Positions 35,896 through 46,366 of a stretch of DNA of 64,000 nt are shown piece by piece. Location of the stretch: contig CM054116.1 of the NCBI GenBank assembly GCA_028673005.1, forward strand, positions 35,994,854 through 36,058,853, given 5' to 3'. The notes under the pieces were generated by a model, which was given only the letters and a program-made list of their open reading frames with translations, did not search any database and was not told the DNA's origin. Each line of letters begins with the position of its first letter. Positions within the stretch are counted from its first letter, which is position 1. This DNA comes from Tanypteryx hageni. Lineage: Eukaryota; Arthropoda; Insecta; Odonata; Petaluridae. The translations under genes and the position numbers were made by a program.

Positions 35896-36170
35896 TAAAT
35901 AACAGAATTGAATATATGATTGTATAAGTAAACTCCTTAAATTAACCTGAATCGCCTTTGTTTTTTCTTAGCGTATGTGTAGATAACTTTATCTATTAAT
36001 GTAGTTGGCAACTCATTGAGTCCCTCGATGGCAATTTTCATGCGGTCCTGCAGTTTTCTGGCCCATTTTATTTTTTAACTTCGTCATGAATCTATTCATT
36101 GTGCTGAATGAGCGTTCAGCGCAAACAGTAGACCGGAATGTAATATAGCATTAAGCACAAAATCTTCAGT
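35573..36170 (-). mobile_element. Decayed hAT element, right-end portion
   Basis: The + strand CAGTGGCGGATTC at 35573 is a hAT terminus of the same type as the 28851-31807 element. On the minus strand at about 36165-35965 a C-terminal transposase trace reads STVCAERSFSTMNRFMTKLK, then, after a frame change, LQDRMKIAIEGLNELPTTL. The AERSFSTM block marks the hAT dimerisation region. A (TA)n tract (35862-35891) lies between. The opposite end was not found. Confidence 0.6.
35862..35891. repeat. (TA)n microsatellite
   Basis: About 15 uninterrupted TA units. Confidence 0.95.
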
Positions 36171-38095
36171 TCCACATATCCAACATCGGATTTAAAAATT
36201 AATTCCAAAAGTTTCTTCTTATTGCCTTCGCATTTGGCTTAGGCTACTTAATTAAATGAACAAATATCATTCCACAATGTTTTCGTTGTGTGATTGCTCG
36301 AACTTAACACTTTATGTCATTTTTTACCAATAACATTTCAATATTAAATAAATTAAATAAAGGTTAAATAAATAATTTGCCGATTCTTCAGTTGCAGTGG
36401 ATCGCCTTATTTGAGTGTTTTATATTGACGTATATCTCTATAATTTTAATTTTTTTGCGACACTACACCGGCAGACGCTTCACAAAAAGAGGGGAGAGAG
36501 TATTTACCATGGGCAAAATGATGGAGTGATGGGGACAGCTCACGCAACCTTAGGGCAGTGGCGTACTACCTTTTTCCGATGGTGGACAGCAGTAGTATTT
36601 CCGAGTTCCTCGGCAGGCAGCATTTAATGTCGCGGTTGTTTCAATAGACCGCAATAAATGTCTCATATGGTTCGCATCAGACTTGACTCCTTAAAAAATA
36701 GCGCGGTATTTTGTTACGTAAGCCGCGCATGGTAATTTTGCCGCGTTGGAAAATTTAAACCCGTTTAAAAAGTAAAATAAATAAAAACAGTTCGCAAGTG
36801 GGTTTAGTAAATGAATTGTTGGTCTGTAAATAATTGCACAAGTACTTCTTGCGCATAACCCGTGGAGCGGGCGAAAACGCCTCGTGGTGGTTCCCCCAGA
36901 AATCATATAAATCATATTAATCCCCTTTAATAGGAACCTTACAATCTTTGCGAGTTTTGCAGAAAGGAAGATCTGCTGAGTGCCCCATTCATAAACTTGA
37001 AACTATTCTGTGCTATTAGGATAACTTGAGTTTAACGTCTCCCGATTTTATTTTCGATTGTACCAGCTATAGATTGACGGAGTGGTTATCCTTCTTTGAG
37101 CCTAATTGAACTCGCAGTTCAATAAAAACAACTAAATAAGTGTGTATTTATCTTTATTACGGTAGATTTATATTAATTATGCAGTAACTGATGTAAGAAA
37201 TAATTTTTGTTACTTTTCTTTTCTAGCGATATCAACTCATGAACTTGCGTTCACAGAAGTGTTCATGTAAACTTTCTATAGTAAAAACTCATCGTTCTCT
37301 TTCGTTCGTACATTTCGCCGAATTGGTATTAGGTAGTTCCTTTTCTCTGTGAGTGGAGGTATTATCGTGAAAAGCAACCTTTTCCGATTTTGGGCACCTT
37401 GAAATGTAGTTATGTCGTACTATTTGTTTATTTTATCCATTTCTATGTCAGTGTATGGTTTTATTGATTTATTTATGTTCTGATACCATTCATATCATAC
37501 GTGGCACCATAAAGCTCCATAACATATAGTGTATAAGGACTTATTATGCTTCAAGAGGTTTTTAACGCGGGGTTTTGGAACCGAATATATTGTATAACAT
37601 GGGTTCTTACGGAAAATATTAATCATTCAACGTTGTTTCGTTCTGCGTTGCTACTTTCAGGAACGAATTAACGACGTTAATTGAGGACATACTGTACTTG
37701 CCACCCTTTTGAAATTTTTGTCCCGTGTTTGTTCTCAAAATGCCCCGTTTTGGGCCACTTCTGTATTTCCTCAAGTATGAAACTCTGGAAAATAGTGGAA
37801 AATGAATATGACAGGAGAATCCTGACTACCCTTGTCGTTTTAGGTCACGCTTCTGTTGTTATGCTCGTTTCCCAGTGTACCCGCTGCAAGCGCCAGTCAG
37901 CCTGCCTGCCTCTTGCGCAATGTGCAGTACGAGTGCACACGACTCATGTAGTTCTATCTTAAACTAAGTTATCAACGCTTTTTACGTCTTTGATTTGTAA
38001 GTAGTACAAGGTTTATTAGTATTTTATTTTGTTATTTTTTAACAAAAATTTTTTTCAGAAGCAAATTACCCCCTAAGCTCACTCCCCGTGCTAAT
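36171..38095. other. Intergenic DNA, nothing certain
   Basis: A possible transposon terminus, CAGTGGCGTACTACC, starts near 36555 without a partner. No gene is supported. Confidence 0.35.
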
Positions 38096-38300
38096 ATGGA
38101 AACGGATTATGACGATTCTTATTCTGAAATTAAAAACAATGAAAAGAATTCATCGCCAAAGAAGATATTATGCACATTTAATAATTAATGGCTCAAAGAT
38201 CCGAAATATTCACCGTGGATTGCAAAGATTGATAGTTTATTTAGTAATTGGGTGGCCATATGAGGTGATTATCCTCTTGCGGGAGGACCGTGATGTAAGC
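38096..38300 (+). pseudogene. Possible transposase N-terminal fragment
   Basis: An ATG at 38096 opens METDYDDSYSEIKNNEKNSS, then PKKILCTFNN, a TAA stop, and in the same frame WLKDPKYSPWIAKIDSLFSN. The basic stretch, CTFN and W-LKDPKYSPWI are reminiscent of zinc-finger N-termini of some insect transposon proteins, but no zinc ligands can be assigned. A GGCAACCCTA stretch near 38803-38812 could be the right end. Identification is tentative. Confidence 0.3.
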
Positions 38301-39335
38301 TAATAATTCGCAGAATTTTGATTTTCGAAAATAAATAAATACTGCAGAGGGGAAAATGTTACTAAATACAGTTAATCAAAAAATAACTATCTATAATGTT
38401 ATAAAAATAATTATACATATGCACCAATAGACTTAAGTTTCATTTTTATGATGACTTTGATGTATTTGTTTCTACCTTCCTTATTTTAAATTATATACCT
38501 TTATAATGCAAGTCAATCAGGAATATATGTTCATAACCAAAAATTCATAATGTGCTAAATTCTTTTTCATATTTTGCTAGGAAAACCTCCTTTGTAAACT
38601 GTGGCATACATTTATCAATGGAGACATTTAATGGATAAATATTATACTTATATTGTTAGTGGAATAACTAAAATGCAGTATGAGAATTCCTTTTTGCTCA
38701 ATTAACAAAATTATAAAAAATTTTGTTCTCCTCGAGTCGCAATGTCCCACTTTCCATACCTAGAAATAAGGTAATGTCCCGCTTTTCATGTATGTAAATC
38801 TGGCAACCCTAACTGTACTTCATGTACTCTCACATGATCTCTGAAGCACCAATTAGAAAATTTATTCATTTGCTACAAAAAAAGTCAGCGAGAGCACATA
38901 ATATTATGATTTCGAAGATAGAAGTTCAAGAAAGTGCCAAACATGACATTACATATTTTTCTGCATCAGTTGGTATGAATATTTATTTGGTGAGCACAAA
39001 GACAAAAAAAATTCTTCTTCCTGGGTCGCATACATATGATCTATAAGGTAGCAACTAAAGAATTTATTCAGAGATGAAAATTCAAGAATTTCCCAATACT
39101 GCTTCACATGCTAATTCCTTCAACAAAGGAGAAATTGCACGTGAACTCGATTCCTGATACTTTGAGGAAAACGTAATGCCTTGTTGTCCTTCAGCTCTAA
39201 AGGAATAATAAAACTACACCACCTTTTTGAACTTAGCGAATAATTAGTTCCGGAAAACGGACGCGAAATGCAAATTCGCGAAGTGTAAGTCCTATTTTAC
39301 CATAAGACTCCATGTTATTACGAGTGGTTCCCAGC
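38301..39335. other. Intergenic AT-rich DNA
   Basis: No gene or repeat that I can support beyond the possible transposon end near 38812. Confidence 0.35.
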
Positions 39336-39470
39336 CAGGGCCGGCTCTAGGCGGTAAGCAAGGTAACCAAGGCATCGGGGCGCCAGTAAGCAATGGGCGC
39401 CTCGGTTATGGCGGTCCCGATGACTCGAACCTCGGGCAGCCAGCCAAGCGGCATCCCTGGACGCCAAAAT
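39336..39470 (+). mobile_element. hAT-type left terminus
   Basis: Starts CAGGGCCGGCTCTAGG, a known style of hAT terminus, followed by GGGGCGCC-rich sequence. It could be the left end of the element containing the decayed transposase at 41049-43128, but no right end was found, so that link is inference. Confidence 0.45.
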
Positions 39471-41048
39471 TTAAGAGCGGTTTCTCTATCTTTACTTCTC
39501 ATAAATATAATGCCAATGCAATGCTCTCACACTCATTTATTTTCTTTGATATCCTTTCCAAATTAAGATTCCGATGACATGTGCAAACTGATTTTGACAG
39601 TTAGATAGCTGAAAAATTTTCAGGGTGCGGAATTTACACCCAGTCCCCTTCCATTTTCGCAAATAATACTTAGAAGGGTGAGGTAAACACCCTCGGTAAG
39701 AAGTTTCCCAGGGCATTCGCCCACATCAAAGGCAGGAAAAGGCCGACCAGTCATAACTGAAGCGCCATTTCAGGGTCATGGGGGCAAATTTATTGCTACC
39801 TTCCCACCCTTCTTTGTCTTTCTTACTGAAAGATCTGACGATCACCTCCAAGGTGAGTCTCCTTGAGAGGACGCTCCCCACGGGTCCGTGCTCTCTTGCT
39901 CCTTGAAAGGGATTAGCCCAATTACATTGTCTTTTCTACCAAACGATACACCCTACTCCCAGCGTGCATTTCTCCTAAACATTTCTTCTCTGCCTTGCTT
40001 GCTTTCCATCAGTTTGCCTTGACAACTAGTTCAAACATTCCTTCGAACTGCATAGTTCCATTTGTTCTGTCGTGAAAGCAACGTGGAAGTGTTTAACGCT
40101 AATGTATGATCCAGAAGAGTTATTATTTTTTGTGTGCGGACATCGAGAATATCATCTCCGTCCATAATTAGAAAACATCCCATCATTCGGAAAATGAGGA
40201 AAGACCTATTTTTTTTTACTACTATTCCCCAGCCCCAAATCAGCGTTAACTCTCATGAGAGTAAAAACTTCACTACTGTTTTTGATTCATTAATGTACAA
40301 TGTTGCAATAATCAAAGTTTCAGACAATATCTTTTTATATATCTTTTGTTTCAAACGTTTTTTTGTAAAATGGATTTTTAAGAAATTTAATTTACTCATA
40401 ATTAACCGACGCATATAAATTAAGACTGCGGTTTAAAGAGAAAGTATTGTTTAGCTATCATATTTTTTACAGGATAAATATTTTTTTAAGTTTTATTTGT
40501 CAAATTCGTTTACACTTTTATATGCTCAACGTTAAGTTAAGCCTGACTTCGCGGAAATCCATAATTGAAGAGAAAGAACTAAGTATTCTCCATTATAATA
40601 AAACCACTTGCCAAGTTTTTATTTTTTACTTTTTCTTATTTTCTATGCACGTCTGTTTTCATTTTGATAATGTATTACTAGAATATAAAATATAGAATTA
40701 AGGTATCCATTAGGTTTCTCTTATAGGTAACATAATATTTTTTCGTGTCTATTGCATCTTTTAATGAGGTTCTCTTTTCTTCTCTTTATAACTATTAATG
40801 AAAATGTTATTTTAGCGATTTAATCACAACAAAAATTTGTTAAAGATTCTAAACAATAGAAAAATACTTAAGATAAAACCAACTAAATTATAGCTTTCTC
40901 TAATTAAATAGTAATTATTTGGACTATGTTCACCATACAATTCAAAATGCTCGCAATGGTTTCGGATTAGTGTTGCATTGAAGTTAAAAAAATCGTGGTT
41001 TTGCTTCTGTTGCAGATTTTAGAAGTTTTACTTTAAACCCCAACAACA
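39471..41048. other. Non-coding DNA between hAT-like end and transposase remnant
   Basis: No recognised feature; short AT-rich frames only. Confidence 0.35.
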
Positions 41049-43128
41049 ATGGATAAGAAAAAGAAATTGTCCGGTTTTCAAAATAGGATGAGAAAAGCTG
41101 AGAAAGAATTGGAAATAGAAAAACAGAAAGGCGGATTAAATAAATATTTTAAAGCTTTTCGACAGGAAGATGAAGAGTTAGAAGAACATAAGGGAGATTG
41201 TTCCTGCCTTAATAGCCCTGTTCAAAGTTCGAAGTTTCAAAACGAGCAAAAAAATAATTTACCTATGACAATTGCTCTCAATTTACTCCAAGCGATCCAT
41301 CAACTTGGCCTAAAATTGACGATAAAATTGAAAAAATTATCATTGAGCTAGGTCCTGGACAGATTAAGAATTTCTCATTTAGCAGTAATTATTATTTAAG
41401 GAAACTTAGTAACAATGAAACAATACCAAGGAATTGGCTTGTATATTCTATTAAGAGCAATAGCGTGTTTTGTTTTAGCTGTAAACTCTTTTCTATGGGA
41501 AACGATAATACTATTAGTCAATTAATATTTGAAGGATATTTCAATTGGCAAAACTTGTCAAAGACTTTAAGCGCTCACGAGATTTCTTCCGTTCATTTGA
41601 CAAATTTTAGAAAATGGATTGATCTTAAAAGAAGTTTATATTTAAATTGTACAATTGACCATGAAACAGAGAAAATGATTGATAAAGAGAAGCTTCATTG
41701 GCGTTTTCGTTACGGAAAGGATATTTGAAATTATTAAATATACAAAATGAAATTGTAAATTTGATTTCAACTAACATTTTGGATTTTATTTTAGCGCAAA
41801 TTGAAAAAGCTAAATGTTTCTCTATAATTCTACATTGTACGCCTGATATAAGTCGCACTGAACAAATGTCAATTACAGCACGCTTTGTGAATGTTAAACA
41901 GGAAGCTACAGCGGACTCTTTGAAATATGTTAGTATAGAAGAACATTTCTTAGGTTTTGTTGAAGTTTCCGACACAACCGCGGAAGGGTTATCTAAGTAT
42001 TTAATACGAAAGCTTCAAAGTTTTCAATTAGACGTAAAAATTTTGTGTGGTCAGGGATACGATAATGTAGCAAATATGCGAGGCAAAAAAACGGCGTCCA
42101 AAAATATATTCTTTATCTGAATCCCAGAACATTTTTTGTTCCGTGTTCAGCACATAGTTTAAATTAAGTGGTAAATGATGCCGAAAAAATTAATTCCGAG
42201 ACTAAGTTTTTTCGGAACAGTTCAAGAATTATACATTTTTTTGTGCCTCAACAAAACGATGGGATATTTTGAAAAGATATTCACAGTTGACACTAAAACC
42301 ATTATCGAACACGAGTTGGGAATCCAAGATTGATGCTCTTCGACCAATACGGTATCAGATAGGAGAGGTATATGATGTGTTAATGGAAATAAGCGAGGTC
42401 GTACAACAAGATAAAATGACCAAATATGAGGCTCAAGTTTTAGCTTAAAAAATCAGAGAGTATCAATTTTTGTGTCCATTAGTGTTATGGCATGATATTC
42501 TATATAAAATAAATATAGTAAGCAAAATGCTTCCAAGTGTCCACCAGAATATCCAGCATTCCGTGAAATCAATAGAAAAATTGATACTATACGATAAAGA
42601 GTATCGTACAGACGAGAGCTTTCGAAAAATGTTGGAAGAGGCAAAAGAGATGTCAATCATTTTAGAAGCATCTCCTGAGTTTCAAAAGAAATCGGCGGTA
42701 CGGAAACGTACAATAAAAGACTTTGCGATTAAGAAAGTGTAAATGAAACACCACAGCGCCCTGTGAAGAAGTTCAAAGTATATTTTTTAATGCAATTTTA
42801 GATACTATATCAAATTCGTTACAAGACAGGTATGAAATATTCAAAAATCACAGACGCATTTAACTTTCTCTGCGACTTTAGCAAAATGAAAAAAATGAGC
42901 AATGAAACTCTGCTTAAGCAGTGCAAAGATTTAGAAAGTGTTTTAACTGATGGTCAAGAGAAAGATATTAACGCAATAGAACTATTCGACGAATTAAAGG
43001 TGTTAAAAGATTTTGTTGATATGGAAACATACGTATGTGAAAAGTTGAGCATCGATAAATTAATCGACGAGTTTTCCAACATGAAAGCACGAAAAATTAA
43101 ACTTTGGTTCATTGTTGAAAATAAATAA
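41049..43128 (+). pseudogene. Decayed hAT transposase, ZMYM1-like
   Basis: A chain of fragments in changing frames. 41049-41351 has the lysine-rich start LSGFQNRMRKAEKELEIEK. 41345-41728 has a TTF-type zinc-finger region: PRNWLVYSI, SVFCFSCKLFS, EGYFNWQNLSKTLSAHE. 41698-42120 has the transposase core: CFSIILHCTPDISRTEQMS, then EHFLGFVEVSDTTAEGLSKY and CGQGYDNVANMRGK. 42470-42742 and 42832-43128 are helical fragments. The first catalytic block reads LHCTPD where family members usually have an acidic residue in place of His, so it is inactive even apart from stops and frameshifts. The C-terminal dimerisation domain is absent. This is an old, truncated copy. Confidence 0.8.
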
Positions 43129-43165
43129 AAAAAACATCCGCGTTCAGAAACGACAAAATTGATTT

Positions 43166-43237
43166 GCTACGGTAGTTCAGTGGTAGAATATCCGCCCCGT
43201 AAGTGGACAGACCCGTGTTCGATTCCCGGTCATAACA
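43166..43237 (+). pseudogene. tRNA pseudogene (Gly-like body, CGU in anticodon position)
   Basis: The sequence folds as a 72-nt cloverleaf frame: acceptor GCTACGG/TCATAAC with two mismatches, D arm GTTC-AGTGGTA-GAAT, anticodon stem TCCGC/GTGGA with loop CCCGTAA, and T arm around TTCGATT with one mismatch. The A box (TAGTTCAGTGG) and B box (GTTCGATTCC) are intact. The universal U33 is replaced by C, so it is a pseudogene or SINE head rather than a working tRNA. A T8 tract follows within a few bases. Confidence 0.65.
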
Positions 43238-43240
43238 GAG

Positions 43241-43248
43241 TTTTTTTT
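43241..43248 (+). terminator. Pol III-type T8 terminator
   Basis: Run of eight T residues three bases after the tRNA-like 3' end, the standard RNA polymerase III stop signal. With intact A and B boxes upstream, transcription of the pseudogene is possible. Confidence 0.55.
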
Positions 43249-44263
43249 CTCGTTTCAAAATTATTCCCAAAGATGTTCTCGTTCTACGAGGCTTAGTTAT
43301 AGTAGTACAAAATTTCAAATGTACAAATATTGTTGTTGTGATAGGGAAATATTTGATTAAAAGTTTAGCAGTTCTTATATGAATCTATTTTTTACGGTTG
43401 TGGGATGATTTTGGAGTATACAGCTGCAGTATTATGAAACTTGATATTTATATGTATTATTTGGACCGTAACTTTAAAATATGGTAATATGTTGTGCAGT
43501 GCTTTAGGTTGTTTTTGAAAGTTAATATTAATTACATATAATTTTAGAGTATCGTATTTGTTGTATTTTAAATATTCTATATTCCTAAGAATATAGAATT
43601 GAATTATTAAACTGAATTTATAAGCATATGTTGTACACACTGAGTACAATGAGGGTTGTGATAGACAAAGCATATAATAGAATAGAATATACATGTGACA
43701 GCAATTATAACAAATGCAGTATAAAAAAGATTAGGAAATACACTAATTTTAAACAACCTTTACATAAAAAATTAATAGAAATGTCCAAATGTGATGTCAA
43801 GATATTTGGTATAAAATATATACCATTTACATAGTTGTATACAGTGATTTAGAAGTATATCATGAAATATCAGACTAGATTGAAACATTTTGGGAGACTA
43901 TGCCAGGAAAAATAGGGGTTCTTTTTTTGACAAAATTCAAGAATAAATTTTAAATAATCTGAAATTTGGGGACCTCTATAAATCAGAGTCCTGATGCTAC
44001 TACATTGCTGGAACCTGTTTCAATCTGTTCCTGATGAAATACACTAACACATTGCACATGAATAACAGTTAAGGTCATACAAACAGGTATTAAGAGAAAC
44101 AACATGTATTAGGTACACTTAGCAAAGGAAATGAAACATTCATTTATGGACAAACAAGTCACGTTGTTATATGAAAGGAGACTAGAGTGAAAATTTGAGA
44201 ATTTACAACAAACTCTTAAACCGTATGAACCTCAAAAATTTTTTTGAGGTATAAAATTAAAAT
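43249..44263. other. Intergenic DNA, nothing recognised
   Basis: AT-rich sequence with no supportable gene. Confidence 0.35.
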
Positions 44264-44520
44264 ATATCAAGTTGAGAGAAAAATTTTTTCATGTCAGAGA
44301 CCTGATATCTCAATAACATCTGGTTTATGCATCTCATGACAATGACAGTGACCAAAACAGACTAAATTCAAACACATGCTCTCATACTCAAAGGCAACAT
44401 ATATCAAGTTTATGGAAAAATTGTCTCATGCCAGGGACTTGATATCTGAAACAAATGTCTGATGGTTTATGCATCTCTCGACAACAACAGGGACCAAACA
44501 GACTAAATTCAAAAACCCTA
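44264..44520 (+). repeat. Diverged tandem duplication, 137-bp period
   Basis: Both units start ATATCAAGTT (44264 and 44401). They share a GATATCT block, a TGGTTTATGCATCTC block and end near CAGACTAAATTCAAA. There is no coding signal. Confidence 0.7.
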
Positions 44521-44989
44521 TGTAAATTAACTGAAAAACGTATAACTACACCCGTACAGTTATATGGAAAAGGAAGTCTGTGAAGTTATATAGTATATAC
44601 GATACCTACAAATAGTTAGTGCATGCATTCTGCAAACATTTCATCTCACCTTAAAAAACAATTTTTCAGATGTTTCATTATTAGAAGTTTGCAATCTGCA
44701 CAGATTTCTGTAGTTTCCTTATGGGACAATATTGGAGTAAAAGCAATCCCTAAAATGTGCAGTGATGAGATATTTAATTTTAAAAACAATTTTTTCACAG
44801 TAACACAAGAGATGTTTATTTAGATTTACATTATAATAAGTCAAATCACATAAATTTCAATTACTGCAGTTCAAAAGTGAATTAAACATTTTAAGAATAT
44901 TATACTTTTTTCCATTGTTTGGTACTAATGCCACACATTTCTGCCAATTTCAATGTTGTAGCACATCTAAAAGTGAAATAATATTTATC

Positions 44990-45401
44990 TACATGTTTAA
45001 ATTTAAAAAAAATTAATGGCCAAAATAACAACTTCATTGTAATTTTCAAATATTTGTGTGCGCTTTTGCTCCAGTCTCTAAATAACTTTAAAATTTCAGT
45101 TTCCTATCTTGTACCCTAATACCCAAACATTTATCTATTTTTTAAATTTTAAGAATATTTAACAGCTGAATAAACTAATATATCGGAATTTCTATAATCC
45201 CAATTTGGTTATTTTACGATTTCTACCTTTACAAAAAATTTAAACTACGTAGCTAATTCAGAAATATATAAACATTAAATATTTGTTTAACATTTTGCGA
45301 ATTTTTAGTGGCCGCATTATTTAACTTTTTAGGATTTTCGATTTTTCTAGTTGGCTATGCACTAAGTTCTACCTTCATGAAATTGAAGTCTCTAGCTCAT
45401 T
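44990..45401 (-). repeat. ~148-bp tandem repeat, copy 2 (inverted)
   Basis: The reverse complement aligns with 11958-12330 throughout, from the GAGCT-AGAGA leader through GCGGCCACTAAAAATTCGC to the GAAACTGAAATTTTAAAG block. Unit starts, on the + strand near 45315, 45165 and 45020, again give a period close to 148 bp. Confidence 0.65.
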
Positions 45402-45860
45402 ATTAAAAAAACAGTATCATCAAACTATTCGTTCTGCTAAAAGCTCCTTTAATAATGACAGGCTTTTGAATACTGACAACAAATCAAATGTTATCTGGAA
45501 AATTGTAAATGAATCTAAGAACCAAGGATAATTCAGGTAATGTTATCTCTAATTGGCTTCCAATTTTATTAATTTGTTTTCTCATCAACCTGTTTCTATT
45601 AAACCATTAATTTATGTCGTCTATGCAAACATTCCTATCACCTACAGGTCATAATTTCTTTTTCCCTGAACTGAACCGGAACTTAAAAATATTTTCCAGA
45701 ACCTTGGATTCAAATATAGTACTGGCATAGATGAAATTCCCAACATTACCATAAATCATTCATTTAACTGTATTAAACTACCCCTTTTGATTCTCATAAA
45801 CGAATCTTTAAGGCTAGGAATTATTCCAGCACCTCCTAACCCACGATAACACACACCTAT
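45402..45860 (+). pseudogene. LINE reverse transcriptase fragment
   Basis: Two frames show QTIRSAKSSFNNDRLL with NVIWKIVNESKNQG, then, after a gap, PELKNIFQNLGFKYSTGIDE, IPNITINHSF and LLILINESLRLGIIP. This is the segment between endonuclease and RT and the first RT motif of jockey/RTE-like LINEs. The rest of the element is missing. Confidence 0.6.
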
Positions 45861-46089
45861 GGGGATTCCCCGTGCTTTTTCAATTTCTAACTCAAAAACT
45901 TACACTCGTATCAATACCAAATTTTATATTTAGAAAGAGTACTACATAATGAAGATCTGATTAGGTTTTGGCAACAATCGCTCAACCGGAAGTGGATGTT
46001 TACTCTAGTCATGTTTTGGTTTTTGGCAAATAACTCTTTTAAATCTTCATAAATGTAAATGTTGTTTACTATAAATTTCATAGATAATG

Positions 46090-46090
<1 letters not shown>

Positions 46091-46156
<66 letters not shown>
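46091..46156. repeat. (TA)n microsatellite bordering Penelope element
   Basis: About 33 uninterrupted TA units directly against the 5' pseudo-LTR. Confidence 0.95.
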
Positions 46157-46159
<3 letters not shown>

Positions 46160-46260
46160 GTGTCTCTTCGACGCCCCCGGCAGCCTGCCAGGTTGGTCCT
46201 CAACTTGGTAAGTGTCCGCTGGGCTTCCCTCAACACCTTGTTGCCACCCTCATCACTACC
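46157..46260 (+). repeat. 5' pseudo-LTR segment
   Basis: Begins CACGTGTCTCTTCGACGCCC and runs through CTCAACTTGGTAAGTGT to CAACACCTTGTTG. The first 70 bp recur at 49442-49511, and the outer part (CAACACCTTGTTG) recurs at 51841-51853 in the second element. Confidence 0.85.
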
Positions 46261-46366
46261 TTTTCTTTTCCTTTAGTCAATATATATACCGTCCTTTTTT
46301 CTCCTTTTTGTCTATATCTTTACGTTTCTTTCCTGTCGTCTTTTCCTCTTATCTTTCTCTTCCACC

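Noticed and set aside
36553..36640. CAGTGGCGTACTACC as a hAT terminus
   Set aside because: No inverted partner or 8-bp duplication found; too little to call an element.
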